Shown here in pieces: positions 1 to 8,245 of a stretch of DNA of 64,000 nt. A program made the translations under genes and the position numbers. Source of the DNA: an uncultured Clostridium sp. (GTDB lineage: Bacteria; Bacillota; Clostridia; TANB77; CAG-508); NCBI GenBank assembly GCA_900555835.1, contig USMK01000006.1, positions 1 through 64,000 on the forward strand, read 5' to 3'. Numbering within the stretch: position 1 is the first letter of the stretch; each line of letters starts with the position of its first letter. A model generated the notes under the pieces. The model was not told where the DNA came from. It was given only the letters and a program-made list of their open reading frames with translations, and ran no database searches.

Positions 1-2
1 TA

Positions 3-59
3 AGAATTCCTAGTGGATGGATTGCTGCAAAGTATAATGGAAATACATATGTAAAGTAA
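3..59 (+). CDS. C-terminal end of a gene entering from the left (SH3-like tail)
   Basis: The first bases read as an open frame ending RIPSGWIAAKYNGNTYVK and a TAA, directly before a terminator. The pattern of a turn, 'GWI' and 'YVK' at the very end resembles the last strand of a bacterial SH3 domain. Only 18 residues are visible, so the protein cannot be named. The strong terminator right after the stop supports it being a real gene end. Confidence 0.5.
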   Translation, partial: RIPSGWIAAKYNGNTYVK

Positions 60-64
60 AAAAA

Positions 65-97
65 AGGGCTAGTTTTATGACTAGCCCATTTTTTTTA
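65..97. terminator. Intrinsic terminator between convergent genes
   Basis: GGGCTAG and CTAGCCC arms around an 8-base loop are followed by a run of eight T. The A-run on the left side lets it also serve the minus-strand toxin gene that ends at 95. Confidence 0.8.
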
Positions 98-448
98 TGC
101 TTGAAAAAAATTATCTAAATATTTAGAATATGTATCAATAAAACGTTCTAAATCCTCTTGTGAAACAACACCAATTTTAAATTGTATTTCGTTATCTGTA
201 ATTTCAATTAAGTCATCACATTTAACTATGCTATCTTTATGCAAATTATTTGTATTGTTCTTTTCTAATTTTTCATTATATGGATATGTAGCTTTATTTA
301 TTTTAGAAGATAATAAAAATCCAAAATAATTGATATCTACTGCTTGTCCATCATCAATTATTACAAAACTATGATTTTGACCAACATCTCCACTTTTATA
401 TTCGTAATTTGATACAAAAACGATATCTCCAATATTGAAACGTTTCAT
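95..448 (-). CDS. PemK/MazF-like toxin-type protein
   Basis: The protein has 117 residues from an ATG at 448, preceded by AAGGAGAG at good spacing; a longer upstream frame lacks a ribosome site and overlaps the preceding gene. The N-terminus (FNIGDIVFVSNYEYKSGD, then HSFVIIDD) follows the small beta-barrel pattern of the PemK/MazF fold, an RNase family of type II toxin-antitoxin systems. It starts one base after the stop of a 56-residue gene on the same strand, the usual antitoxin-toxin arrangement. The later part diverges from classic MazF and I cannot confirm catalytic residues, so a non-toxic relative is possible. Confidence 0.55.
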   Translation of the reverse strand: MKRFNIGDIVFVSNYEYKSGDVGQNHSFVIIDDGQAVDINYFGFLLSSKINKATYPYNEKLEKNNTNNLHKDSIVKCDDLIEITDNEIQFKIGVVSQEDLERFIDTYSKYLDNFFQA

Positions 449-449
449 T

Positions 450-620
450 TTATTTAGTCTCTCCTTTATTTGAAGTATAATAAATGACTTCGTCTTTTGA
501 TAGAGATAATGCTTTGCTAGTAGGTGTTTTGCAAAAATCAGCATAATGTTTTATCAATCCCTTTTCTTTGGCTCTTTCTACAAGTGCTGATGCCTTAGAT
601 TTATAAAGATTATTAATCAT
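450..620 (-). CDS. Small protein upstream of the PemK/MazF-like gene, possible antitoxin
   Basis: This short 56-residue frame starts at an ATG at 620 with GGGAGGT 7 bases upstream. It is mostly helical, with a basic N-terminal half (LYKSKASALVERAKEKGLIKHY), and ends one base before the ATG of the PemK/MazF-like gene, so the two are co-transcribed and probably translationally coupled. Position and size suggest an antitoxin or an accessory to it. I do not recognise a DNA-binding motif, so the role is inferred from context only. Confidence 0.6.
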   Translation of the reverse strand: MINNLYKSKASALVERAKEKGLIKHYADFCKTPTSKALSLSKDEVIYYTSNKGETK

Positions 621-837
621 TTTTCATACCTCCCATCTAATATTATTCTCAAAAAATCAAAACTAATACTATTTTTAAATATCTATTAGTAATATTATTA
701 TAACACAAAATTTACATAATATCAATTCGATTACTATTGTACAATATAAATATCATTAAATTTGTAAAAAATCAATATTTTTTCATAAAAAACACCAAAA
801 TATTTGTAATATTATATGAGTGATATATTTATAATGT

Positions 838-1179
838 TTACTGTTCTTCGTTTTTATTTCTTTCTGTAAAATCTGCGTTTATTAAAAGGTCTATCGTCTG
901 AGATACTTCAAGAACTTCTCCACTATTTATCCCATATAAATCAATTCTTTTATACATTTCTTCTTTTAACTTATCTAATTCATTTAATTCATAAAATAAA
1001 TGCTTAATTCTTACGTTTAAAGCATTTGCAATTGTTTCTAGACAGTGCAATGTGGGATTGCACAAAGTATTATTTTCTATATTTCTTAAATAGGTCCTGG
1101 ACAACCCCGTTAATTTACTTAATTTGTATAAAGAAATATTCTTATTCTTACGAATATTTTTAATGACAAAAACAAGCAT
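838..1179 (-). CDS. XRE-family HTH protein with a C-terminal Spo0E-like domain
   Basis: The protein has 113 residues from an ATG at 1179 with AGAGGT upstream. Residues 1-60 are a Cro/C1 helix-turn-helix (SLYKLSKLTGLSRTYLRNIE). The C-terminal part reads LKEEMYKRIDLYGINSGEVLEVSQTID, matching the Spo0E family of aspartyl phosphatases, whose signature is a helical hairpin with an SQxLD-type motif; here it is SQTID. Spo0E proteins dephosphorylate Spo0A~P and delay sporulation. The divergent promoter just upstream contains two TGTCGAA boxes, so the gene may sit in a Spo0A feedback circuit. The fusion call is by eye. Confidence 0.65.
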   Translation of the reverse strand: MLVFVIKNIRKNKNISLYKLSKLTGLSRTYLRNIENNTLCNPTLHCLETIANALNVRIKHLFYELNELDKLKEEMYKRIDLYGINSGEVLEVSQTIDLLINADFTERNKNEEQ

Positions 1180-1252
1180 ATAATTACCTCTGCTTGTTAT
1201 TATGCCATTAAAATACAATATTATTCAATATGGAAGTCCCAGAGCCATATTT

Positions 1253-1296
1253 TGTCGAACGATTTTTCTTGACAATGTCGAAAATTGTAATATAAT
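1253..1296 (+). promoter_or_regulatory. Promoter with two Spo0A-box-like sites
   Basis: TTGACA at 1269-1274 and TATAAT at 1291-1296 are 16 bases apart. TGTCGAA occurs at 1253-1259, just upstream of -35, and at 1276-1282, just downstream of -35. TGTCGAA matches the known 0A box of sporulating Firmicutes. The promoter drives the small ORF at 1417 through a hairpin-rich leader. Confidence 0.6.
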
Positions 1297-1308
1297 AAGG
1301 ACATAAAA

Positions 1309-1385
1309 AGAGATAGCTCGACGGCAATCGAAACTATCTCTAAGTGTATATTATAAAATTACTAAACACACTTATAATATACACT
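1309..1385 (+). other. Two-hairpin leader upstream of the small ORF at 1417
   Basis: The first hairpin has AGAGATAG/CTATCTCT arms (1309-1316 and 1334-1341). The second has perfect 14-bp arms AGTGTATATTATAA at 1343-1356 and its complement at 1372-1385. Neither is followed by a T-run, so they are not obvious terminators. They lie between the promoter and the small ORF and may control mRNA stability or translation. Confidence 0.55.
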
Positions 1386-1416
1386 CAAATTTGAAAAATG
1401 TCAATGGGGGTATATT

Positions 1417-1551
1417 ATGGAAAAAGAAATTGTAAAAATTATTAACGAGCAAATTTATCAACAAACAAAGAAAGAAATGTGTAAAACTAATGACTATTTT
1501 AGTGAAATTGAATTCTTAGACTTGTATTCAATTTTGAATAGCATAGATTAA
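1417..1551 (+). CDS. Small acidic protein, 44 residues, unknown
   Basis: ATG at 1417 preceded by a GGGGG stretch, ending TAA at 1551. The sequence begins MEKEIVKIINEQIY and is rich in helix-forming, charged residues. It has its own promoter with Spo0A-like boxes and lies divergent to the HTH-Spo0E gene. Its size and helical hairpin-like pattern would also fit a stand-alone Spo0E-type peptide, but the diagnostic motif is absent. Function unknown. Confidence 0.45.
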   Translation: MEKEIVKIINEQIYQQTKKEMCKTNDYFSEIEFLDLYSILNSID

Positions 1552-1585
1552 ATAAGAATTATAAATACCTATGTTTTGCCAAAAA

Positions 1586-1633
1586 TGTCGAATGATTTTG
1601 CTTGACTTTTTCTTAAAGAAAGATTAATATTAT
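1586..1633 (+). promoter_or_regulatory. Further TGTCGAA box followed by a TTGACT element
   Basis: TGTCGAA at 1586-1592 lies just upstream of TTGACT at 1602-1607 with AT-rich -10 candidates near 1624-1633. What it would transcribe (1640-1870) has no clear gene apart from the half tRNA, so this may be a relic. Confidence 0.35.
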
Positions 1634-1817
1634 ATTAAATATGATTAAGGGAATAAAGAAACTATTTTGCCACAAAGACTAGGCGAAATCCAGGCGAACG
1701 ACTTATGGAAAAATATGTTTTTGAATGCTTTTTTATGCAAAGATAAGCTTTGCTGTAATCTTACTGTTACAAGGGAAACCTTTGATTTTCAATAAGATAC
1801 AAAAAATAGTAAAACAA

Positions 1818-1863
1818 ACTCATAACCCAAAGGTCACAAGTTCGAGTCTTGTCCCCGCAACCA
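1818..1863 (+). pseudogene. 3' half of a tRNA-Met(CAT), probable integration scar
   Basis: The sequence reads as anticodon loop (CTCATAA), variable region, T-arm (GTTCGAGTC) and acceptor strand ending CCGCAACCA. No matching 5' half (GCGGGG... with a D-arm) precedes it, so it cannot form a tRNA. Site-specific integrases use the 3' half of tRNA genes as att sites, so this is best read as an attachment-site remnant. The rest of 1634-1817 shows no gene that I can support. Confidence 0.7.
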
Positions 1864-1871
1864 AGTAATAC

Positions 1872-1902
1872 AAAGGCTTCTAGCAATTTGCTAGAAGCCT
1901 TT
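1872..1902 (+). terminator. Intrinsic terminator after the tRNA remnant
   Basis: 13-bp perfect stem (AAAGGCTTCTAGC and its complement) with a 5-base loop; only a short T-run follows. Confidence 0.65.
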
Positions 1903-2017
1903 AAATTTGATTTTAGCGTAATTTTAGCGAAATACCATTTGACTATGTTTACATAAAGTGGTATAATAGAAATGTCTAAGGATTATTTTTATTTAAGCTA
2001 TTAAGGAGGATTACAAC

Positions 2018-2587
2018 ATGCTAATTAAGACAACAAAACGACAAGACCTAGAAATGATTACGCCGTTTGAGTGGGAACTTCGGTTATTTCAGGTAAATGT
2101 TTGGTCAGAATGTGATGCTAATGGACAGTGCGTTACTAGAACTAGCAAAGAACTGGTTAAATGTGATAAGATTGTGTTTAAAAAGACAAATGAACACGAG
2201 ATTATCAGACAGAGGTTTAGAAGTAAACCTGGCATTGTAATGAAAAGAGACAATGAGCTGTATTTAGCAGATTTGCCCAAAGGATTTCGACTGAACTTTT
2301 TTAAACATTTGCTTGATGTACACAAATGCAGGAATTGTGAACATTTAAGTGCAAAACCTGATCGCTATGGCGGATGTGCAAAAGTAAGAGACCGTACAGT
2401 TAAATATATGTATGGCGAAGAAGCACAAAAAAGAAGAAAAACTCAAATCCTGAGAGAAATTACATGGTCTCAACGTATTGAAAAATATGCGTTTATCAAA
2501 GAAGGCATGGAAACATTCAATGTTCCGATACTGGAAACATTTGTCGTTGAGTGCGCAAATTTTGAAAGAATGCCTGATGACGAATAG
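2018..2587 (+). CDS. Hypothetical protein with a cysteine cluster
   Basis: The protein has 189 residues, with AAGGAGGA upstream of the ATG and a promoter TTGACT/TATAAT near 1940-1965. The middle contains HKCRNCEHLSAKPDRYGGC, a Cys-x2-Cys plus a later Cys, compatible with a zinc site. Base composition and codon use are clearly less AT-rich than the neighbours, and the gene stands alone between its own promoter and a terminator, next to a tRNA scar, so recent acquisition is likely. I do not recognise the family. Confidence 0.6.
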   Translation: MLIKTTKRQDLEMITPFEWELRLFQVNVWSECDANGQCVTRTSKELVKCDKIVFKKTNEHEIIRQRFRSKPGIVMKRDNELYLADLPKGFRLNFFKHLLDVHKCRNCEHLSAKPDRYGGCAKVRDRTVKYMYGEEAQKRRKTQILREITWSQRIEKYAFIKEGMETFNVPILETFVVECANFERMPDDE

Positions 2588-2599
2588 CTAACAAACAAA

Positions 2600-2630
2600 A
2601 ATAAAGCTGATAAATTTCAGCTTTATTTTT
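2600..2630. terminator. Terminator shared by convergent genes
   Basis: AATAAAGCTGA at 2600-2610 pairs with TCAGCTTTATT at 2617-2627 and is followed by TTT. It lies just past the end of the restored PBP reading frame as well. Confidence 0.75.
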
Positions 2631-2718
2631 GTTTTAGTGAACATCTGTAATATGCTCTTTTAAAATTACCTTTATAATACTGCCTTCTTCTATTTGAGTA
2701 TCATATGAAGGTGACTGG

Positions 2719-4881
2719 CTAATTACTTTTCCGTGAGCCTTCGATACTTATATTAAGGTTTACAGAGCGAAGTTTAGAGGTTGCTTCTGAAACCGATAAT
2801 CCTTTCAAGTTAGGAATATTAACTAATGTTCGACTAGTTATATCGTCTGAGTCATATAAGCAAATAACAGAGCCTTGTTGCAAATATGCACCAGCTTTGG
2901 GCATTTGGTCTTTTATTATAGTGTCATCTCCTTCTGCATATGATTTGACCTTAAATCCAGCATTTTCTAAAATTGCTTTTGCCTGTGCAAGTGTTTTATC
3001 TTTTACATCTGGAAGAGTTGTTCCATTATCATTATTTGATTCTTCGTTTGTTTTAGTTGCATTATCAGATGGAATTCCTAGATATGGAAGTGCTTCTGAT
3101 AATATTTGCGAAATAACTGGTGCAGCAATTTGCCCTCCTTCGTGGCTACTTCCTTGTGGATCGTAAAGTGTAACTAATGTTACAACTTGTGTATTTTCAG
3201 CAGGAGCAATTGCAATATATGATGCTGTGTAACCTTGCTTATTAGAGTTTTTCTCTGTTGGCTCAGATGTACCAGTTTTTCCACCAATTGAATATCCTTC
3301 AACTGCTGCATATTTACCAGTTCCATTTGTAACAACTGAACGAAGCATACTTCTTATAGAAGCAGAAGTTTCGCTTGAAACAACCTGTCTTACTGATACT
3401 GGATCAATATTTGTTATAACATTTGTATCTGGATTTACAATTTGTTTAACAACTCTTGGTTGCATTAAAACACCATCATTAACTATTGCAGAAACGGCAG
3501 AAATAAGTTGCAAAGGTGTAATTGTAATTCTCTGGCCAAATGACATAACTGCTAAGTCAACAGAAGATACATCTTCTTCTTTGTGGAAATTACCAGATGC
3601 TTCTCCATATAAATTTGCACCAGATTTATCAAATAATCCAAAAGCTTTATAGTATTTATATAAAGTTCTAGTTCCTATTCTAGCACCTAATTGCATAAAT
3701 GCTGGGTTGCAAGAATTTTGAAGTGCTTGTCTTAAACTTTGGCTTGCATGTGCGCCATTTTTCTTCCAACAATTTATATCTCTATCACCAACATGCATAG
3801 AACCTGAACAATAGAAATCTCCTGCAATGTCAGATTCTGTAATGTTTTCTTCTAATGCAATTGCTGCTGTTAAAATTTTAAAAGTAGAACCAGGTTCGTA
3901 TCCATCAGAAACAGCCCTGTTTTTATAAACTTCTCCAAGTTTTGTAGATTTTTCTTGTGAACTTAAAGTATCCCAAATAGCAGAAAGTTCGTCTGAATAT
4001 GGCTCAAATGGAGTATTTAAATTATAGTCTGGATATGTTGCCATTGCTAGAATATCCCCAGTAGAAGGGTCCATCATAACAATATTTCCACCACGTCTAC
4101 AATCATTTTCTGTAACTGCTTGTTTTAGATATTTTTCTGCAATTGACTGTAAATTATAATCTATTGAAAGAATTAAATTACTACCATTTTCAGCAGGAAT
4201 ATAGCTTTCGTTTTCGTCTGGAATTTCCTCAGATTTACTATCTTTCAAAGTGGTTACTCTACCAGGAATACCAGTTAAGACATTATCATAACTGTATTCA
4301 ATTCCATATAAACCTTGATTATCAGTACCACAAAATCCGATTAAGCTAGAAGCAAGATTATTGTATGGATAATATCTTTTAGAATCACTATCAATATTAA
4401 TACCTCTTGTAATCTTATTATCTTTCATCCAAGTTTTTAGTTCCTGAATTTTGTCATTTTCAACTTTTTTTACAATAGTTTTAAAAGAAGCAGCACTATT
4501 TACTTTTTCAAAAACAGAATCATAATCAAGTTCGAAAATATCACTAAGAGCCTTAGCAATTTTCTCCTTGTTTTTATTATCAATAAGATTTGGGTTAATA
4601 GAAACAGTATCAACACTAGCACTTATGGCAAGAGCTTTTCCGGTAGAATCATATATTGTACCTCTTTTAGGGCTAATAACTTTACTAGAAGTTTGCTGAT
4701 TATATGCTGCCTCTTTATAACTTGCACCTTTAACAAAGACAATCCAAGCTGTCCTACCAGTCAACGCAAGTAGCAAAATAGCTGACAAAATGCAAAAAAT
4801 CAAAATCTTTTTAGAAGCTAATTTTTTATATTGTTTTTCTATATCTTTAATTTTTTTATTACCTTTTTTAATATTTCCCAT
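2719..4881 (-). CDS. spoVD: SpoVD/PBP2-type transpeptidase with PASTA domains, C-terminus frameshifted
   Basis: This is a class B penicillin-binding protein that cross-links peptidoglycan, of the kind used for spore cortex or division. It has a cytoplasmic basic start, one membrane helix (about residues 26-45), a dimerisation domain, then the transpeptidase with SxxK (PGSTFK), SCN and KTG (GGKTGT) motifs. Two PASTA repeats follow. The visible frame stops at 2719 inside the second PASTA. An extra base near 2733 (CACGG where CAGG is expected) shifts the frame; removing it restores GKVISQSPSYDTQIEEG and a stop at 2634, next to the terminator. So this is either a sequencing error or a truncated protein that keeps its catalytic domain. 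The absence of division genes nearby favours SpoVD over PbpB, but this is not certain. Confidence 0.85.
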   Translation of the reverse strand: MGNIKKGNKKIKDIEKQYKKLASKKILIFCILSAILLLALTGRTAWIVFVKGASYKEAAYNQQTSSKVISPKRGTIYDSTGKALAISASVDTVSINPNLIDNKNKEKIAKALSDIFELDYDSVFEKVNSAASFKTIVKKVENDKIQELKTWMKDNKITRGINIDSDSKRYYPYNNLASSLIGFCGTDNQGLYGIEYSYDNVLTGIPGRVTTLKDSKSEEIPDENESYIPAENGSNLILSIDYNLQSIAEKYLKQAVTENDCRRGGNIVMMDPSTGDILAMATYPDYNLNTPFEPYSDELSAIWDTLSSQEKSTKLGEVYKNRAVSDGYEPGSTFKILTAAIALEENITESDIAGDFYCSGSMHVGDRDINCWKKNGAHASQSLRQALQNSCNPAFMQLGARIGTRTLYKYYKAFGLFDKSGANLYGEASGNFHKEEDVSSVDLAVMSFGQRITITPLQLISAVSAIVNDGVLMQPRVVKQIVNPDTNVITNIDPVSVRQVVSSETSASIRSMLRSVVTNGTGKYAAVEGYSIGGKTGTSEPTEKNSNKQGYTASYIAIAPAENTQVVTLVTLYDPQGSSHEGGQIAAPVISQILSEALPYLGIPSDNATKTNEESNNDNGTTLPDVKDKTLAQAKAILENAGFKVKSYAEGDDTIIKDQMPKAGAYLQQGSVICLYDSDDITSRTLVNIPNLKGLSVSEATSKLRSVNLNISIEGSRKSN

Positions 4882-4991
4882 AAAACACCACTAATTTTCA
4901 AAATATATACTATATTCTATATTAACCCAAGCCAAAAATCAATAAACATCACAATATTTTCACAAAAAATTAAAAGGGAAAATTTGAGTCA

Positions 4992-5041
4992 TAGGGGACG
5001 TTTCCTTTTGAGGCAAAATGACTCACTGGGGACATATCTCA
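4992..5041. repeat. REP-like element (GGGGACGTTTCC family), copy A
   Basis: The segment reads AGGGGACGTTTCCTTTTG, then a GAGGC/GACTC-type palindromic core, then GGGGACAT. Nearly the same unit occurs twice more, at 32339-32385 and inverted at 32556-32602. The remaining 4882-5180 intergenic sequence holds only promoter-like TTGATA/TACAAT for the next operon. Confidence 0.7.
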
Positions 5042-5180
5042 TAATTTAAATTGTGTATTTTTCTTTCGAACGCAGGAACTGAAAGTGTTTTAGGGGACAA
5101 GATTGTTGATAACGAATAATTTTTATGTTACAATAAAAAAGTAAAATAAAAATTATAAAATGAATATTGGAGGATTTGGT

Positions 5181-5627
5181 ATGGAGGAATTAAAAGATAA
5201 AAGAGCATATTCTGAGGTTATTGAGATATTAAATCATATACCCAAAGAAGACTATGCCAAAATTCCAACAGAATATATTAAATTTTTTGAAAAAGAAAAA
5301 GATAAGAATTATTACTTTATATATGATGCAAGCCAAACCTTAGAAGCACAAAGTGTTTCAAAAGAGGCAAAAACAATTATTGCAATTTTATTTAGAGATT
5401 ATTGGGCAACTCCACATCAAAAGAATATAATTCTAGAAAATGAAAGAAATTATAGGAAAAGAATTGAAGAAAGAAAAAAGGAAAAAAATAATTATAATAT
5501 AAATTTTAATACTACAAATAACGAAAATGTTTTAAATAAAACAGGACAAGAGTTAACCATAGTAAAAAAGGAAAAATGGTATGAAAAAATAATAAATATA
5601 CTAAGAAATTTATTTGTAAAAAGATAG
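5181..5627 (+). CDS. First gene of a two/three-gene module: basic-tailed small protein family, copy 1
   Basis: The protein has 148 residues from an ATG at 5181 that has GGAGG 7 bases upstream. The family has two more members in this window, at 19018 and 42521. Shared features are an N-terminal helical domain with a conserved KIPxxxxxF block, a central SKEAKTIIAILFRDYW (SxEAKAIISLxYRxY in the others), a variable charged linker, and a short basic amphipathic end (KWYEKIINILRNLF). The family is unknown to me. In all three places it is followed within 15 bases or by overlap by an unrelated, often repeat-bearing gene, so it may be a common adaptor for different partners. Confidence 0.7.
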   Translation: MEELKDKRAYSEVIEILNHIPKEDYAKIPTEYIKFFEKEKDKNYYFIYDASQTLEAQSVSKEAKTIIAILFRDYWATPHQKNIILENERNYRKRIEERKKEKNNYNINFNTTNNENVLNKTGQELTIVKKEKWYEKIINILRNLFVKR

Positions 5628-5639
5628 GAGGAATATTAA

Positions 5640-6443
5640 ATGGAAGAAGCATTGAACGAAATAAAAAAATTAGGATATACAGAGGAGGATTATAATAAAA
5701 TAATAAATAATTACTCATTGAAAACTTATAAAATAGTAACATTAATAAAAAATATAAAGCAAATATATGAATTATTTGAAAATTATGGATACAGTAAAGA
5801 AGAAATATTGAAAATGACAAAAACATTGCCAGGTATTTATAGCCTAAGCATAGAAAATATAAAAGAAAAAATAGAAGAAATGAAGAAGTTAGGATATAGT
5901 CAAGGTGATATAATAAAAATGACAAAAACATTGCCTAGCATCTATGGTTATAGCATAGATAGTTTAAAAGAAAAAATAAAAAATATGAACATAAGAGGAT
6001 ATTCTATGGAAGAAATATTGAAAATGACTAAAAAAACGCCTACAATATATAGTGCTAGCATAGAAAATTTAAGCGATAAGTTAGAGTTTTACAACTCAAT
6101 TGGTATGCACGAGATGATTACAGAAAAACCAATGAATTTAATACAAAGTACACAATTAACTTATGCTAGATATATGCTTTGGAAGGAAAAAGGCGTAATA
6201 ATTGATAATTCTAATTATAATAAATTATTATATAACGATAGCGAGAAGAAATTAGGTATAAGCAAAGAACAGTTACTAGAAAAATATAGTTATGAAAAGT
6301 ATAAACAAGAAAAAAGTGTGCAAGAATTAGGAAAAGAAACAATAAACGAGCAAAATGATGTAGAAAAGAAAGATTATGTTTTAAATAAAATTGTTAGGAA
6401 AATGGAAAAGCTAGATATTACAAAAGAAAGAGAGGAAAAATAA
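5640..6443 (+). CDS. mTERF-like helical-repeat protein
   Basis: The protein has 267 residues, with AGGAGG upstream. From about residue 40 it has three tandem repeats of about 36 residues built as YGYSKEEILKMTKTLPGIY plus a connecting helix (SIENIKEKIEEMKKLG); the DNA repeats with a 108-base period. The pattern LG(Y/F)Sxxx(I/V)xxMxxxxPxIxxxS is that of mTERF repeats, known as nucleic-acid-binding helical arrays mainly in organelles. Residues 130-267 are non-repetitive and charged. It is co-transcribed with the genes on both sides. Nucleic-acid binding is an inference from the fold. Confidence 0.6.
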   Translation: MEEALNEIKKLGYTEEDYNKIINNYSLKTYKIVTLIKNIKQIYELFENYGYSKEEILKMTKTLPGIYSLSIENIKEKIEEMKKLGYSQGDIIKMTKTLPSIYGYSIDSLKEKIKNMNIRGYSMEEILKMTKKTPTIYSASIENLSDKLEFYNSIGMHEMITEKPMNLIQSTQLTYARYMLWKEKGVIIDNSNYNKLLYNDSEKKLGISKEQLLEKYSYEKYKQEKSVQELGKETINEQNDVEKKDYVLNKIVRKMEKLDITKEREEK

Positions 6444-6444
6444 G

Positions 6445-6843
6445 ATGGAAGAAATTTTAAAAAAATTAAGTATTGGAGAAACCACTATTAAAGAAATGAA
6501 AGAATTATGCCCAAATATAATTGATATGGAAAAAGAAGAAATATTGGAAAAAATAGAAATATTAAGAAAAATTAACTGCAATAAAATGCAAATAAGAAAT
6601 ATAATAAGCAGTAATGCTATGTATTTAGACAGACTATCAACAGATGTAAACAAATTAATAAAAAAACTAAAAGAAATGGGATTTGAAACATTAAATATAT
6701 TAATAGAAGAAAATCCATATATATTAAATTTAGATGATTATGAAGTAGAAAATTATATAACAAAAAGACTAGAAAAAGGAGAAAAACAAAAAGAAATAGT
6801 AGAAGATATGACATTAAATCCGGTACTATTTAACGAAGTATAA
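6445..6843 (+). CDS. Second mTERF-like repeat protein, short
   Basis: The protein has 132 residues and begins 2 bases after the previous stop. It contains degenerate copies of the same helix pair (KLIKKLKEMGFETLNILIEENPYIL). It looks like a split or duplicated companion of the preceding gene. After it, 6844-7049 has no gene; it contains a TTGACC/TATAAT promoter for the next one. Confidence 0.6.
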   Translation: MEEILKKLSIGETTIKEMKELCPNIIDMEKEEILEKIEILRKINCNKMQIRNIISSNAMYLDRLSTDVNKLIKKLKEMGFETLNILIEENPYILNLDDYEVENYITKRLEKGEKQKEIVEDMTLNPVLFNEV

Positions 6844-7049
6844 ATAATATTAACATAGGTTAAATATTCAATTAATCAAATTGCCTTAATATGGAGAAAT
6901 TTTGATATATATAACTTTTAGCCAAAATTTACATATAAAAACTTGACCAAAGTATACATAATATGGTATAATAATTATGTATTAATAAACTTTATTACAT
7001 GTTTATTCTACGTTTTAGTAGAATAAGTAAGCAGAAAGGATGAGACAAA

Positions 7050-8108
7050 ATGACATTTTACAGCACTGCGAGTGAAGTGATTTCCAGAATCAGTAAAGCA
7101 GAATTGGAGGAAAAATTTGATATTTGGTCAGAAGGGAGTTTAGAACTAAAAAAATTATTAAATTTTTGCTACCAAAATGGCGTTGTAACCAGTGGATGTT
7201 GCCGGCATTTACCATATCTGTCAACGGAATTTGAGGAATCCGATTTGGGTATGATTGCTAAAATGCTTACAGGAGCATATGAAGCAACAGGTGTTAAAAT
7301 TTACTTGACAAAAGGAGGAAATCCATATTCTGGTCCGAATTGGCATAAGACTATTTTCGATATAAGCAGAGGCTCAAAAGAAATTAATGAAAGTTATATT
7401 GAAACTCTTAAAGGCAATTCTGATTTTAAAAGGAGCGTCAACATTGCATTAGGCGAAGTGCGAATGGCTAGAGCTTTAAAAAATATTACTAATAGAATTC
7501 CTATTATAGAGAAGTTATTGTTTTATATTACTAGAAATTCTATTGGAAAAAATTTTTTAGAGAAATTCGGAAGTCAAAAATATACTAAATGGTATGACTT
7601 TGTAGAGAGACTTATCAAAAATGAAGTATTTTTTTGGGGGATGAATGAAGCCGTTCGTGATAACAATAGTCATATAATAAAGGAAATATATAATGTTATT
7701 AAAATGTACAAAACTTTATTAGATAAAGAGGAATACAGAATAGACTTTCATCTCAGACTGCAAGACAATCAAGCAAAGTTAACCTTTGTTTATGATGAGG
7801 GAATTGTTGGATTTGAGTTATATGACGAATTATTCGAAAAAGCAGGAGGCAAGATGGACAATGATAAAGGAAGACATTTTGCAAGTTTAAGTTGCCCTAT
7901 GAATGAGTTGCAAAAAATTGCAGAATATCTTAGCTTTGAGTTTAAGAAAATGGAAATAAATCCTTTTGAATTGTCTGAAAAAGCAACTTTTAATGAAAAG
8001 GCACTAATTCAACAGGTGAAATTCGGATTTTCCCGCGAAGGAATTGAAAAAATGAACCAGTGGATTAACCAAAACGGATGGAGGAAAGACAAAAAAGTAA
8101 ATTACTGA
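7050..8108 (+). CDS. Hypothetical protein, 352 residues, stand-alone
   Basis: ATG at 7050 with AAAGGATGA upstream and a TTGACC/TATAAT promoter about 6950-6975. No membrane segment or signal peptide; mixed alpha/beta content. Residues near 45-60 contain CYQNGVVTSGCCRHLPYL with three cysteines. Codon use is less AT-rich than the neighbours, and the gene has its own promoter and terminator like the genes at 2018 and 12502, which suggests independent acquisition. I do not recognise the family. Confidence 0.6.
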   Translation: MTFYSTASEVISRISKAELEEKFDIWSEGSLELKKLLNFCYQNGVVTSGCCRHLPYLSTEFEESDLGMIAKMLTGAYEATGVKIYLTKGGNPYSGPNWHKTIFDISRGSKEINESYIETLKGNSDFKRSVNIALGEVRMARALKNITNRIPIIEKLLFYITRNSIGKNFLEKFGSQKYTKWYDFVERLIKNEVFFWGMNEAVRDNNSHIIKEIYNVIKMYKTLLDKEEYRIDFHLRLQDNQAKLTFVYDEGIVGFELYDELFEKAGGKMDNDKGRHFASLSCPMNELQKIAEYLSFEFKKMEINPFELSEKATFNEKALIQQVKFGFSREGIEKMNQWINQNGWRKDKKVNY

Positions 8109-8122
8109 AAATCACTTGAACA

Positions 8123-8157
8123 AAAAATACACAGAAAATTTTCTGTGTATTTTTTTG
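8123..8157 (+). terminator. Intrinsic terminator
   Basis: AAAATACACAGAAAA pairs with TTTTCTGTGTATTTT, followed by TTTTT. Confidence 0.85.
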
Positions 8158-8245
8158 CTTATATTAAAACTCCCAATTTTTACAAAATTCCTTGCAAATT
8201 TGGTAAAAACAATATAAAATAGATGAAGTAGAAAGAGGTAAAAAA

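Noticed and set aside
4831..5049. 72-codon plus-strand frame opposite the start of spoVD
   Set aside because: It is the antisense of the PBP start plus a REP-like repeat; no ribosome site.
5758..6090. Tandem 108-bp DNA repeats considered as a CRISPR or minisatellite
   Set aside because: They are in-frame protein repeats with changes mainly at variable residues; no spacers.
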